Source of the DNA: Galbibacter mesophilus
Lineage (GTDB): Bacteria > Bacteroidota > Bacteroidia > Flavobacteriales > Flavobacteriaceae
Assembly: GCF_023721415.1 (NCBI RefSeq)
Contig: NZ_JAMQVC010000004.1
Coordinates: forward strand, 124,001-188,000
Direction of reading: 5' to 3'
DNA: 64,000 bases
Both the position numbers and the translations under genes were made by a program. This document shows positions 53,967 through 62,572 of the stretch, in pieces; positions within the stretch are counted from its first letter, which is position 1; every line of letters starts with the position of its first letter. The notes beneath the pieces are model-generated. The model made no database searches. It was not told the DNA's origin and was given only the letters and a program-made list of their open reading frames with translations.

Positions 53967-53971
53967 GGGGG
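53967..53971 (-). promoter_or_regulatory. C-run motif upstream of the middle sulfatase
   Basis: The minus strand reads AAAGATATCCCCCTATCTAC, 40 bp before the start. CTATCTACA.CAG next to it is shared with the relic at 54491. Confidence 0.55.
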
Positions 53972-54135
53972 ATATCTTTCATTAAAGATAGGTATTTTTC
54001 CCACTTTAAGAAAAACTTTGTTAAAATTAACGTTTAGATTTCTTTTTAATAACTTCCCGCTTATCTCGTTTGTCGTGGGTAAACATTTTGATTGTGAAGC
54101 CTTTGTTTCCTAATAATGAAACCCTTTTAAGAAAA

Positions 54136-54171
54136 AAATGCCTAAAGATAAAATTTCACCTTTAGGCATTT
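54136..54171 (-). terminator. Rho-independent terminator after the sulfatase relic
   Basis: Perfect 12-bp arms AAATGCCTAAAG / CTTTAGGCATTT with a 12-nt loop, followed on the minus strand by a T-run. It has outlived the gene it served. Confidence 0.88.
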
Positions 54172-54193
54172 AGAATTTTAAAAGTATAAAACT

Positions 54194-54450
54194 CTACTGT
54201 TTTGGTGTAAAACTTCCTGGCTCTTGGCGTATAGGAAACTCTTTAAAAGAAGCCATGAAGTCTGCCACTAGCTTTTGTAAGGGCACAAAGGCGTAAATTC
54301 TTCGTACCAACCAATCCTCGTAGTATGCACAAGTTTAAACTAAATGATGTCATCCCCCACTATAATCAAAATGTTTGGCTTGTCTTGGGCGGCTAAACTA
54401 GTTGCAAATAAAATAACAAAGGCACTAAATACATGTTTTAGGTTTATAAT
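54194..54450 (-). pseudogene. Sulfatase relic with large internal deletion
   Basis: Read on the minus strand, the 5' part translates as a sulfatase signal peptide and start (HVFSAFVILF..., then AAQDKPNILIIVGDDI), aligning with both neighbouring sulfatases. It hits a stop after GDDII. In another frame the 3' part gives YYEDWLVRRIYAFVPLQKLV, then ADFMASFKEFP and a stop, matching the C-terminus of the neighbour at 52419 (MFVPAQQLATDFLQSFKKYP). About 1.4 kb of the middle is missing. The likely ATG is now ATA. It keeps an upstream C-run motif and a downstream terminator. Confidence 0.88.
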
Positions 54451-54490
54451 TATTGTTTTTTTCTAATAACGATATACTGGTGTAGATAAA

Positions 54491-54494
54491 GGGG
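54491..54494 (-). promoter_or_regulatory. C-run motif upstream of the sulfatase relic
   Basis: The minus strand reads AAAGATATTCCTTCCCCTTT, about 42 bp before the relic start. It shares the AAAGATAT and TATCTACA words with the motif at 53967. Confidence 0.45.
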
Positions 54495-54553
54495 AAGGAA
54501 TATCTTTAAGATAGAGGTTTTCCAAATTCAAAAAGCTATACCAAATATTCCAA

Positions 54554-56110
54554 CTATTTACCCTCTTGACCGGCGGTAAGTGCCTTCATTACTTCATCTA
54601 AATTGAAGGACGCGGGTCTTTGTCTTGGAGGATACTTCTCAAATGTTTTTATCATTTCTCCAGCAATTGCCTGTGATGCCCCGCCGCCAAACTGTATGAT
54701 ACCTTCCATCCATTCGTAATAGCTATTCGCATTGTGTTGGGCCCTTTCAAAAGGATCCATTCTAAGATCAAACACCAATGGTATGCGTAATTGAACAAAG
54801 GGATACATCCAAACACCAAATTTAGAGGATTGCTGCTCCATAAATACAAGTTTCCACCTATCATAACGCATTGCCACCAGTTGACCATCGTCATTCCAAT
54901 AATAAAATTCTCTTCTAGGCCAATTTGTAGCCCCGTATTGATTTTTCGTTACTTGCTTTTCATCAGTTAAGAATGGTAATAAGTTGTACCCGTCTAGATG
55001 TACATTATACGTTCTATTTACTCCTTTATATCCATTTAATAGCTCTTGTTTTATATTAGACTTTCCAGCAGCGGCCATTAATGTAGGAACCCAATCGTTG
55101 CCTGCCACTATTTCATTTACTACTTTTCCAGCTTTAATTTTACCTGGCCACTTTATTATACAAGGAACGCGATAACCTCCGTCCCAGTTGGTGTTTTTTT
55201 CTCCCCTAAACGGAGTAATACCACCATCTGGCCACATATTGAAATGTGGGCCATTGTCTGTGGTGTATATTACAATCGTATTGTCCTCTACACCAAGATC
55301 TTCTAATTTTTTTAGGATTGAACCAATTTGATCATCATGTTGTACCATGCCATCGGCATATTCATTTAAACCCGTTTTACCATCATATTCATCTGGAACA
55401 TGCGTAACGTAGTGCATACGTGTGGTATTAAACCAAACAAAAAAAGGCTTCTTATCTTTAGTTGATTTATCAATGAAATTCTCCGCAGCCTCCAAGAATT
55501 CTTTATCGATAGTTTCCATTCTTTTTTTTGTAAGGGGTCCAGTATCTTCGACTTTACCATCTGCAAAACTGTGAATCACTCCTCTTGGGCCGAATTTCTT
55601 TCGAAATTCGGGACTTTTAGGATAATTAGGATTTTCTGGGGCCTCCTCTGCATTTAAATGATATAGATTACCATAAAATTCATCGAAACCATGATTTGTT
55701 GGAAGAAATTCATCTAGATCTCCTAGGTGATTTTTACCAAATTGACCAGTAGCGTAGCCTAGCGGCTTTAACAGCTCTGCTAAAGTGGGGTCTTCTGGTT
55801 GAATTCCTAGTGTAGAACCTGGTATTCCCACTTTAGTCATACCTGTTCTTACAGGCATTTGGCCGGTAATTAGCGCTGCTCTCCCAGCCGTACAGCTTTG
55901 TTCTGCATAATAATCTGTAAAAATAGCTCCCTGGCTTGCTAACTTATCGATGTTTGGAGTGGTATAACCCATCATACCACGATTGTTATAACTTAAGTTC
56001 CAATAACCGATATCATCCCCCATGATAACCAAAATGTTTGGTTTGTCTTGCGCAAATAGTATGCTCGCTGCAAGAAATGCTAACGCAATAAAACAATTCT
56101 TTAATCTCAT
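54554..56110 (-). CDS. S1-family sulfatase with CxAxR site
   Basis: A 518-residue exported sulfatase. ATG at 56110 is used because MRLKNCFIALAFLAAS is a proper signal peptide and the longer upstream reading lacks support. The formylglycine motif is CTAGR (Cys73), as in the gene at 52419-53927, with GDDIGYW, QFGKNHLGD and YTTDNGPHF. A long C-terminal subdomain ends in a charged tail. It is paralogous to its neighbour across a deleted relic. A C-run motif lies 36 bp before the start. The substrate is unknown. Confidence 0.93.
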   Translation of the reverse strand: MRLKNCFIALAFLAASILFAQDKPNILVIMGDDIGYWNLSYNNRGMMGYTTPNIDKLASQGAIFTDYYAEQSCTAGRAALITGQMPVRTGMTKVGIPGSTLGIQPEDPTLAELLKPLGYATGQFGKNHLGDLDEFLPTNHGFDEFYGNLYHLNAEEAPENPNYPKSPEFRKKFGPRGVIHSFADGKVEDTGPLTKKRMETIDKEFLEAAENFIDKSTKDKKPFFVWFNTTRMHYVTHVPDEYDGKTGLNEYADGMVQHDDQIGSILKKLEDLGVEDNTIVIYTTDNGPHFNMWPDGGITPFRGEKNTNWDGGYRVPCIIKWPGKIKAGKVVNEIVAGNDWVPTLMAAAGKSNIKQELLNGYKGVNRTYNVHLDGYNLLPFLTDEKQVTKNQYGATNWPRREFYYWNDDGQLVAMRYDRWKLVFMEQQSSKFGVWMYPFVQLRIPLVFDLRMDPFERAQHNANSYYEWMEGIIQFGGGASQAIAGEMIKTFEKYPPRQRPASFNLDEVMKALTAGQEGK

Positions 56111-56145
56111 AGTACGTACTTTTAAAATTAATATTAATGTGGGAA

Positions 56146-56150
56146 GGGGG
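56146..56150 (-). promoter_or_regulatory. C-run motif upstream of the distal sulfatase
   Basis: The minus strand reads GTATAACTTTCCCCCTTCCC, 36 bp upstream of the ATG. It is the most diverged of the four, with the CCCCC core and the position conserved. Confidence 0.45.
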
Positions 56151-56263
56151 AAAGTTATACAACTAAATATACTGATTTTTAATACATTAAGACAAGCCTT
56201 ATTGTTACTATAATTCATTTTTCGTTTGTTTCCCTAAAGTTTACTTCGGTTTCCTCTGAAATT

Positions 56264-56400
56264 GAAGAAAGTCGTGCAAGGACATCTAAAACCCCTGCAA
56301 TGCCTGTTGTAAGTCGTGCAATGACATCTGTAACCTCTGCAATGCCTGTTGTAAGTCGTGCAATGACATCTGTAGCCTCTGCAAAGCCTATAGTCTATCA
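56264..56400. repeat. Tandem array with exact 21-nt period, six units
   Basis: TGCAA recurs at 56275, 56296, 56317, 56338, 56359 and 56380, always 21 nt apart. Odd units continue as TGCAAtgacatctgtaacctc and even ones as TGCAAtgcctgttgtaagtcg, so the higher-order period is 42 nt. One frame stays open, but no start codon was found for it and I treat it as non-coding. The array lies 160 bp upstream of the gene at 56561. Its sequence is unrelated to the array at 15734, but the period is the same. Confidence 0.88.
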
Positions 56401-56560
56401 TTTAGCAATTTAGATATTTGCTTAATGGTAATTACCTATTTATTGATTAGAGTATCGAAAAAAACATCAAACCAATCTTAATTAAACTTCAAAAAAAGTA
56501 TTAAATAGTTTTTATTTAGATTTTTTACTATATTAAATAACATTTTAATACTTAGTCGAT
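56401..56560. other. AT-rich leader before the helical-protein gene
   Basis: 160 bp of AT-rich DNA between the 21-nt array and the ATG at 56561. No clear TAnnTTTG promoter or hairpin was recognised. Confidence 0.35.
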
Positions 56561-57205
56561 ATGAATAAAAAACAAATTAACAGGATAGAGATGTTTCGGG
56601 CGGTACATACTTTATTAAACAATTACAATGACGTTGTATCTCAAGCGCCCATATTAGTGGAAACTAAAAACCAATTCGACGCGCTTTTATTACAAATTGA
56701 GGAAAGTGAAGCCAACCAAAAAGAAGCACAGATTTATTTGAGTGGGGACAAAATCGCTTTGAAGCGTTTGGTGGCAGAAAAGGCAGATATCTTAAACGAT
56801 GCCCTGGAAGCCTATGCAAATGTTAACGGCGATGTGGACTTATTTAATGAAGCTTCCAAAACCTTTTCTGATTTGTACCGCTTGCGGAATGAAGATTTTA
56901 TTTCTACTATCCCCAAACAAATAAAATTACTGGAAGCCAATCTGGAAAACCTAAGTGATTATTTGGTTAATGAGCCATTGCTTACGGACTTAAAAAACAG
57001 TTTTGACAATTTTTTAGCCATAAACGGCAAACCAAGGCAGTATCTAATTAGAAGTATAGAAGCCACGAGTACACTTGAGGAATTGCTAGCGGAAACACAA
57101 CAATTGTTGGATACTAGAATGGATAAGATTGTTACTGTATTTAAAAATAAAGATCCGAAATTCTTTAAAAGCTATCACGCTTCCCGACGTATTGTTGATG
57201 CATAG
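56561..57205 (+). CDS. All-helical protein of unknown function
   Basis: A 214-residue soluble protein, predicted almost wholly alpha-helical, with no signal peptide, no cysteine and no catalytic motif. Regular heptad-like Leu/Ile spacing suggests a helical bundle or coiled coil. I do not recognise a named family. The gene has its own terminator and no operon partner. The 21-nt array ends 160 bp upstream, close enough to be part of its promoter or leader. Confidence 0.75.
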   Translation: MNKKQINRIEMFRAVHTLLNNYNDVVSQAPILVETKNQFDALLLQIEESEANQKEAQIYLSGDKIALKRLVAEKADILNDALEAYANVNGDVDLFNEASKTFSDLYRLRNEDFISTIPKQIKLLEANLENLSDYLVNEPLLTDLKNSFDNFLAINGKPRQYLIRSIEATSTLEELLAETQQLLDTRMDKIVTVFKNKDPKFFKSYHASRRIVDA

Positions 57206-57235
57206 GATCAATTTATAATAGTGTGCTTAGCAAGT

Positions 57236-57272
57236 AAGAAAGCGGTTTGAAAAATTTTCAAACCACTTTCTT
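57236..57272 (+). terminator. Terminator of the helical-protein gene
   Basis: Near-perfect 18-bp arms with one mismatch, centred at 57254, are followed by a T-rich run (gttttcttttctt). Confidence 0.85.
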
Positions 57273-57292
57273 GTTTTCTTTTCTTAAAACAA

Positions 57293-57338
57293 AAAGAATT
57301 CAAGGCGCTTCCTAATCTGGTGGCGCCCTAAATTCTTT
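57293..57338 (-). terminator. Two-step hairpin after the small membrane-protein gene
   Basis: AAAGAATT...AATTCTTT (57293-57300, 57331-57338) encloses GGCGC...GCGCC (57304-57308, 57323-57327), symmetrically spaced. It lies 26 bp past the stop of the minus-strand small gene. Confidence 0.65.
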
Positions 57339-57364
57339 ATTTCACTTTAAAATTAAGTAATTGC

Positions 57365-57496
57365 TTATCCTATAATTCCAATAAAGCTAAATACCGTTGA
57401 GATAAAAACCCAACAAAGTACAGCCACCAGAAAAAATACGACTGCTCTAAGCGTGTAAATAAGAATTGAAGATTCGTTGTGTAAAGATTGCCCCAT
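57365..57496 (-). CDS. Small single-pass membrane protein, 43 residues
   Basis: A short frame from ATG at 57496 that reads MGQSLHNESSILIYTLRAVV followed by one strong hydrophobic helix and the end IIG. A terminator-like hairpin follows. It resembles small stress or regulatory membrane peptides in layout only; no family was recognised. Support rests on the clean transmembrane design plus the terminator. Confidence 0.5.
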   Translation of the reverse strand: MGQSLHNESSILIYTLRAVVFFLVAVLCWVFISTVFSFIGIIG

Positions 57497-57707
57497 AATG
57501 TTGATAATTTAGAAATTAATAATAAACTAATTTGGGGCGTTGATAATTGACCTTAAATTTACAAAAGATTTTTCATTTTACATAGAAAAACAAGTATAAA
57601 TATTTGAATACTAACTTGGTATAATAATTTATTCACCTCTTTCCTTCCTTTGTTTCCCCTGTAATGATACAAGAAAATTTTCTTTATATTGATAAAGTCT
57701 CAAAATT

Positions 57708-57743
57708 CATTTCTTCCCATAACAACAACTTACGGAAGAAATG
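57708..57743 (-). terminator. Hairpin after the Gfo/Idh/MocA gene
   Basis: Perfect 10-bp arms CATTTCTTCC / GGAAGAAATG (57708-57717, 57734-57743), 20 bp downstream of the stop, followed by T-rich DNA on the minus strand. Confidence 0.65.
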
Positions 57744-57762
57744 CAATAGGCTACAACTTTAG

Positions 57763-58848
57763 TTATTTTAAATATATCCATTCACTGCCTTTTGCAGCAG
57801 ATTCATAGATTTTTTCAACGATGGCAATATCCCTTAAACCTTCTTCACCCGGCACCAACATTGGTAATTCATTGATGATAGCTACCGAATCTTCATCCAT
57901 TTGTTTTGCCTGTTGATTTCCTTTAAAAGGTTCCAAAATAATCCCATCGCTCGTTGCGCCTTTAACTCCGCTATATTGCTGAAAAGGTTTTAAATAGTAG
58001 CTTCCGTTGGAACAAGCAATCTCTAGGTTATTGTACCTTTCACCTAAACTGGTTTTACCTTTAGCGGCGCTTCCATCTGCAAATTGAAGTTCGAAGACTG
58101 TGGTTTCATCAACTTCGTGATATATTTCCGGTCGGTTGGTGGTGTGAAAAGCTTTTACCGCGGTAGGCTCCATCCCTTTGCTGTAGCGAATCGCATTCAG
58201 AGGGTACACGCCCATATCGAGCATGGCGCCCCCACCGAGCTCCTTATCTTGCTTCCAATGATTTTTTCTGGTGTCAAAATAACCAGCCTCCGCTGCCACA
58301 AAGTTGATTTTTCCGTAAGGCAAGGTGTCTGCCCATTTTATTAAAGTTTGGGTATTTGGTTCATGGTGCATACGGTAACCAATAGCCAAGCGAACATTGT
58401 TTTTGTTACACGCATCGATGATGTCCTTACATTTTTTCGCGGTTACTTCCATTGGTTTTTCACACCAAACATGCTTACCTGCATTAGCACCAATAATACT
58501 GTATTTGGCATGCAGCGCTGGCGGAAGAACAATATAAACAACATCAATTTCATCGTTATTGGCCATTTCATGCATGTTTTCATAATTGTAAACATTGCTA
58601 TCCTTTATTCCATACTTCTTTTGCCAAACCGGGATTTTTTCCGGACTACCGGTAACAATTCCTTTTAGTTCACAATACTCTGTAAGTTGCAACGCCGGCG
58701 CAAGTACATCTGTACTGTAATAGCCTAGACCGACTAATGCTACGCCTAATTTTGCTTTTTGCTTCGGGAGTAAAAAAGAAGGATAAGGAAGTGCTCCCGC
58801 AGCTAATAATAAACCTGAGTTTTTTATAAAAGTTCTTCTATTTTGCAT
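57763..58848 (-). CDS. Gfo/Idh/MocA family oxidoreductase, exported
   Basis: A 361-residue NAD(P)-dependent sugar or inositol dehydrogenase-like protein. ATG at 58848 gives a Tat-like signal (NRRTFIKNSG plus hydrophobic stretch), so it is exported folded. GLGYYS is the dinucleotide-binding loop, CEKPMEV the conserved EKP motif, and GGGAMLDMGVYPL the substrate-domain signature. Several exported Gfo/Idh proteins of Bacteroidota act on glycans, but the substrate here is unknown. It begins 22 bp after the cystathionine beta-synthase gene, which suggests an operon. Confidence 0.9.
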   Translation of the reverse strand: MQNRRTFIKNSGLLLAAGALPYPSFLLPKQKAKLGVALVGLGYYSTDVLAPALQLTEYCELKGIVTGSPEKIPVWQKKYGIKDSNVYNYENMHEMANNDEIDVVYIVLPPALHAKYSIIGANAGKHVWCEKPMEVTAKKCKDIIDACNKNNVRLAIGYRMHHEPNTQTLIKWADTLPYGKINFVAAEAGYFDTRKNHWKQDKELGGGAMLDMGVYPLNAIRYSKGMEPTAVKAFHTTNRPEIYHEVDETTVFELQFADGSAAKGKTSLGERYNNLEIACSNGSYYLKPFQQYSGVKGATSDGIILEPFKGNQQAKQMDEDSVAIINELPMLVPGEEGLRDIAIVEKIYESAAKGSEWIYLK

Positions 58849-58870
58849 GATTGGTTGATTAAATTTTGAA

Positions 58871-60223
58871 TTAAATCGCACTAATAATATCGTGCTTGGT
58901 GATGATTTTATATTTCTGATCTCCCAAATTTACTAAAACCGCTTTATTTTCACGATTGATCAATTTTGAAAGTTCATCGATACTGGTATTTTTTTGGACT
59001 ACGGGAAATGGTGGTTGCATGATATCTTTTATGGGTTTGTCTGCAATATTTTTATCGTCTAAATACGCTTTAAACAAAGCTGATTCGTCCAAAGAGCCAA
59101 CAAATCCGGAAGCATCTTCAACAGGAATTTGGGAGATATTGTATTTTTTCATTCGTTCAATTGCGTGTGACAAAAGTTCTTCCGTTTTAGCGGTAATCAA
59201 TTCTCCTTCCGAAGCAATTAAATCGCCTGCATGTTTTAAATCCTTTTCCAGAAAACCACGGTCGCGCATCCAATCATCATTAAAGACTTTTCCGATGTAT
59301 CTACTTCCAGAATCGTGAAATAAAACCACCACCACATCATCAGGTTTAAAATGTTGTTTTAGCTGAAGAACACCTTTTATAGCAGAACCTGCCGAATAGC
59401 CAACAAAAATCCCCTCCTCTTTCGCTAATCTTCGGGTAAAAACGGCTCCGTCTTTATCGGTGACTTTCGTAAAACCGTCGATAACATCAAAATTTACATT
59501 TTTAGGAAGAATGTCTTCGCCGATTCCTTCCGTGATGTAACTATAAATTTCGTTTTCGTCGAATATCCCTGTCTCATGATATTTTTTAAAAACAGAACCG
59601 TATGCATCGACTCCCCAGATTTTAATATCTGGATTCTTTTCTTTTAAGTATTTTCCAACGCCACTAATGGTTCCGCCTGTTCCAACTCCTACAACGAAAT
59701 GGGTGATTTTTCCTTCCGTTTGCTCCCAAATTTCAGGTCCGGTTTGTTCGTAATGCGCTTGGGCATTGGAAAGGTTGTCGTATTGATTTACATACCAAGA
59801 ATTAGGTGTTTCTTCTGCTAAGCGTTTGGACACCGAGTAATACGACCGTGGGTCATCTGGAGCCACATTTGTGGGGCAAACAACAACTTCTGCGCCCACT
59901 GCCCGAAGTACATCCATTTTCTCTTTGGATTGTTTATCGCTTATCACACAAACCAGTTTATAACCTCGACTGATAGCCACCAAAGCGAGCCCCATACCTG
60001 TGTTTCCGCTGGTTCCTTCAATAATGGTTCCGCCAGGTTTTATGAGTCCGGCAGCTTCCGCATCATCAACCATCTTAACCGCCATTCGGTCTTTCACCGA
60101 GTTGCCAGGATTGAAAGTTTCTACCTTAGCTAAGACCAAGGCATCGATATCTTTTGTGATTTTATTTATTTTAACCAAAGGTGTATTCCCAATAGTTTCC
60201 AATATATTTTTTGCGTATTGCAT
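58871..60223 (-). CDS. Cystathionine beta-synthase-type PLP enzyme with CBS pair
   Basis: A 450-residue enzyme. The PLP lysine is Lys44 (NPGNSVKDR), and EGTSGNTG and VGTGGTISG bind the cofactor phosphate and substrate. The C-terminal ~120 residues are two CBS domains (SHAIERMKKYNISQIPV, KDIMQPPFPVV), usual regulatory modules in eukaryote-like CBS. It makes cystathionine from serine and homocysteine, or acts as a cysteine synthase; sequence alone does not separate the two. It is the first gene of a pair with the Gfo/Idh/MocA oxidoreductase. Confidence 0.92.
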   Translation of the reverse strand: MQYAKNILETIGNTPLVKINKITKDIDALVLAKVETFNPGNSVKDRMAVKMVDDAEAAGLIKPGGTIIEGTSGNTGMGLALVAISRGYKLVCVISDKQSKEKMDVLRAVGAEVVVCPTNVAPDDPRSYYSVSKRLAEETPNSWYVNQYDNLSNAQAHYEQTGPEIWEQTEGKITHFVVGVGTGGTISGVGKYLKEKNPDIKIWGVDAYGSVFKKYHETGIFDENEIYSYITEGIGEDILPKNVNFDVIDGFTKVTDKDGAVFTRRLAKEEGIFVGYSAGSAIKGVLQLKQHFKPDDVVVVLFHDSGSRYIGKVFNDDWMRDRGFLEKDLKHAGDLIASEGELITAKTEELLSHAIERMKKYNISQIPVEDASGFVGSLDESALFKAYLDDKNIADKPIKDIMQPPFPVVQKNTSIDELSKLINRENKAVLVNLGDQKYKIITKHDIISAI

Positions 60224-60557
60224 AGCTGTTTTTTCAAGTGTTTTTAAAGATAAGAAATGTAGTTTTAGTTGGAAGTTAAAAATTGATTAAAAGCGTTTAT
60301 CGATTAATTCAAGTTGTATCAATGTAGACAATCAGTGAAGTACCATTACAATTTGTCTAAAGATTTAGTAAATCCGCATATTTCAGCAAATAAAAATCCA
60401 TTATTAATGATGATTTAAAGGCAAACGGAGCTGCTTCCGTTGGAAATGAATGTAAAAACCTCATTTTCAGCATTCCATCAAAAAAAGAAATACACCCTAA
60501 TTCAATGTATTGTCAATTATTAAGATTACCTTTGCGCCCTTATTTTTAAATACATAT
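60224..60557. other. Divergent gap with promoter of the DEAD-box helicase
   Basis: A 334-bp gap between divergent genes. TACCTTTG at 60527-60534 matches TAnnTTTG exactly, 23 bp before the helicase ATG. The nearest upstream TTG (60510-60512) is only 14 bp away, shorter than usual. No cold-shock-like leader was recognised. Confidence 0.5.
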
Positions 60558-62321
60558 ATGAACAAATTTGAACAATTAGGACTGAACGAACAGCTGCTAA
60601 AAGCCATAAGCGATATGGGCTTTGAAACGCCTTCTGAAGTACAGGAGAAAGCTATTCCGGTCCTACTCGCCAACGACACCGACATGGTAGCTTTGGCACA
60701 GACAGGTACAGGGAAAACAGCTGCATTCGGGTTTCCTATGATTCAGAAAATAGATGTAAACAGTAAAACTACCCAAGGGCTTATTCTATCGCCAACGAGG
60801 GAGCTTTGTTTACAAATTGCCAATGAATTAAAACTTTACTCAAAATATTTACCATCGCTTCATGTTACCGCCATTTACGGTGGAGCCAGCATTACAGAGC
60901 AGGCTAGACAGGTAAAAAGAGGAACACAAATCGTGGTGGCTACACCGGGACGTATGAAGGATATGATCAGCCGAAATATGGTTGATATTTCTAAGATTGA
61001 ATATTGCGTACTGGATGAAGCAGATGAAATGCTTAACATGGGATTCTATGAAGATATAAACGAAATCTTATCCCATTCTCCAAAAGATAAAAGCACTTGG
61101 TTATTTTCTGCGACGATGCCAAAGGAAGTAGCAACCATTGCAAAAAAATTCATGAAGAACCCAACGGAAGTTACCGTGGGGACCAAAAACGCCTCTACTT
61201 CTAATGTTCAACACGAGTATTATGTGGTTGGTGGAAGAGACAGATACCTAGCTTTAAAACGTTTGGCAGATACCAATCCGGATATATTTTCGGTGATTTT
61301 CTGTAGAACCAAACGCGATACCCAAAAAATTGCTGAAAAGCTTATTGAAGACGGTTATAACGCAGGTGCTTTGCACGGAGATTTAAGTCAGAATCAACGT
61401 GACATGGTGATGAAAGCTTTTAGAAGCCAACAAATACAAATGTTGGTAGCTACCGATGTGGCGGCAAGAGGAATTGATGTAGATGACGTAACACACGTTA
61501 TAAACTATCAATTACCAGATGAAATTGAAACCTACACACACCGTAGTGGTAGAACTGGTAGAGCTGGAAAATCGGGTATTTCCATGGTGATTGTAACCAA
61601 AAGCGAATTGCGCAAAATTGGAGCGATTGAGCGTATCATCCAGCAAAAATTTGAATCTAAAAAGATTCCGAGCGCTGAAGAGATCTGTGAAATTCAGTTG
61701 TATCACTTGGCTAGCAAAATAAAAAATACTGAAATTAATAAAGAGGTAGAAAACTATTTGCCCGCTATTAATGATGTGTTGGACGGAATTGACCGTGAGG
61801 AACTTATCAAAAAGATGGTTTCTGTTGAGTTTGGCCGTTTTGCAGAGTACTACAAAAAGGCTGGAGATATTAACGTTTCTGGAAAAGTGAGCGAACAAGA
61901 TACTTCTTCGGAAGGAAATGTACGCTACTTTATTAACGTTGGTTCCCGTGACGGTTACGATTGGATGACGTTAAAAGACTTTTTGCGCGAACAATTGGAA
62001 TTGGACAAAGACGATTTATTTAAAGTAGACGTAAAAGAAAGTTTCTCTTTCTTTAATACCGATGCAGACCATACGGAAGCAGTTTTAGCAAAATTCTCTG
62101 AATTTAAAATGGACGGACGTTTTATTAACGTAGAAGTTTCTAAAAATTCCAGAGAAAATTCCAGAGGTCGTGGAGGTCGTTCTGGCGGCGGAGGAAGACG
62201 AGGCCGAAGAAGCGACAATAAATCTTCTAAAGGATTTGGTGAAAAACGCTTTGGCAAAAAAGGAAGCAAAGGAAATAAATCCGGAGGCGGTGGTAACCGT
62301 AGGTCTAAGAAAAGATTTTAG
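60558..62321 (+). CDS. DEAD-box RNA helicase (CsdA/DeaD type)
   Basis: A 587-residue RNA helicase. ATG at 60558 (MNKFEQLGLN) is preferred to an upstream TTG that overlaps the promoter region. The Q motif, Walker A AQTGTGKT (47-54), DEAD (VLDEADEML), SAT and HRSGRTGRAG are intact. A DbpA-type RNA-binding domain follows (YFINVGSRDGYDWMTLKDFL), and the C-terminal 50 residues are an RGG/Lys-rich tail (GRGGRSGGGGRRGRR). It probably unwinds rRNA or mRNA, often at low temperature. A strong terminator follows. Confidence 0.95.
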   Translation: MNKFEQLGLNEQLLKAISDMGFETPSEVQEKAIPVLLANDTDMVALAQTGTGKTAAFGFPMIQKIDVNSKTTQGLILSPTRELCLQIANELKLYSKYLPSLHVTAIYGGASITEQARQVKRGTQIVVATPGRMKDMISRNMVDISKIEYCVLDEADEMLNMGFYEDINEILSHSPKDKSTWLFSATMPKEVATIAKKFMKNPTEVTVGTKNASTSNVQHEYYVVGGRDRYLALKRLADTNPDIFSVIFCRTKRDTQKIAEKLIEDGYNAGALHGDLSQNQRDMVMKAFRSQQIQMLVATDVAARGIDVDDVTHVINYQLPDEIETYTHRSGRTGRAGKSGISMVIVTKSELRKIGAIERIIQQKFESKKIPSAEEICEIQLYHLASKIKNTEINKEVENYLPAINDVLDGIDREELIKKMVSVEFGRFAEYYKKAGDINVSGKVSEQDTSSEGNVRYFINVGSRDGYDWMTLKDFLREQLELDKDDLFKVDVKESFSFFNTDADHTEAVLAKFSEFKMDGRFINVEVSKNSRENSRGRGGRSGGGGRRGRRSDNKSSKGFGEKRFGKKGSKGNKSGGGGNRRSKKRF

Positions 62322-62334
62322 TTAATAATAAATT

Positions 62335-62360
62335 AAAAATGCGCCTGTTGGCGCATTTTT
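62335..62360 (+). terminator. Rho-independent terminator of the helicase gene
   Basis: Perfect 10-bp arms AAAAATGCGC / GCGCATTTTT with a 6-nt loop and extra T. Confidence 0.92.
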
Positions 62361-62493
62361 TTCTTTTGTTTATTATTTTTAGCCGCGAATATGTAATGAT
62401 GTTGGAACAGATTCGTTCCTTTTGTGATACCTACTAGGCTGTGCTATCAAAAAAATGAAATCGCTAATTTATAGAAATAAGTGATACCCTTTT

Positions 62494-62501
62494 TAAATTT
62501 G
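62494..62501 (+). promoter_or_regulatory. -7 box before the carboxypeptidase-like-domain gene
   Basis: TAAATTTG, an exact TAnnTTTG, 71 bp upstream of the preferred start. No -33 TTG at normal spacing. Confidence 0.35.
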
Positions 62502-62572
62502 GCGATAGATACAACTAAACTAACCGCTCACATTTTTAGACATCAACTTACTTTTTTAGTATGTTTGAAGTG

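Noticed and set aside
56264-56400. Possible CRISPR array
   Set aside because: Units are adjacent with a 21-nt period and no unique spacers; no cas genes are in the window. The same holds for 15734-16007 and 28359-28743.
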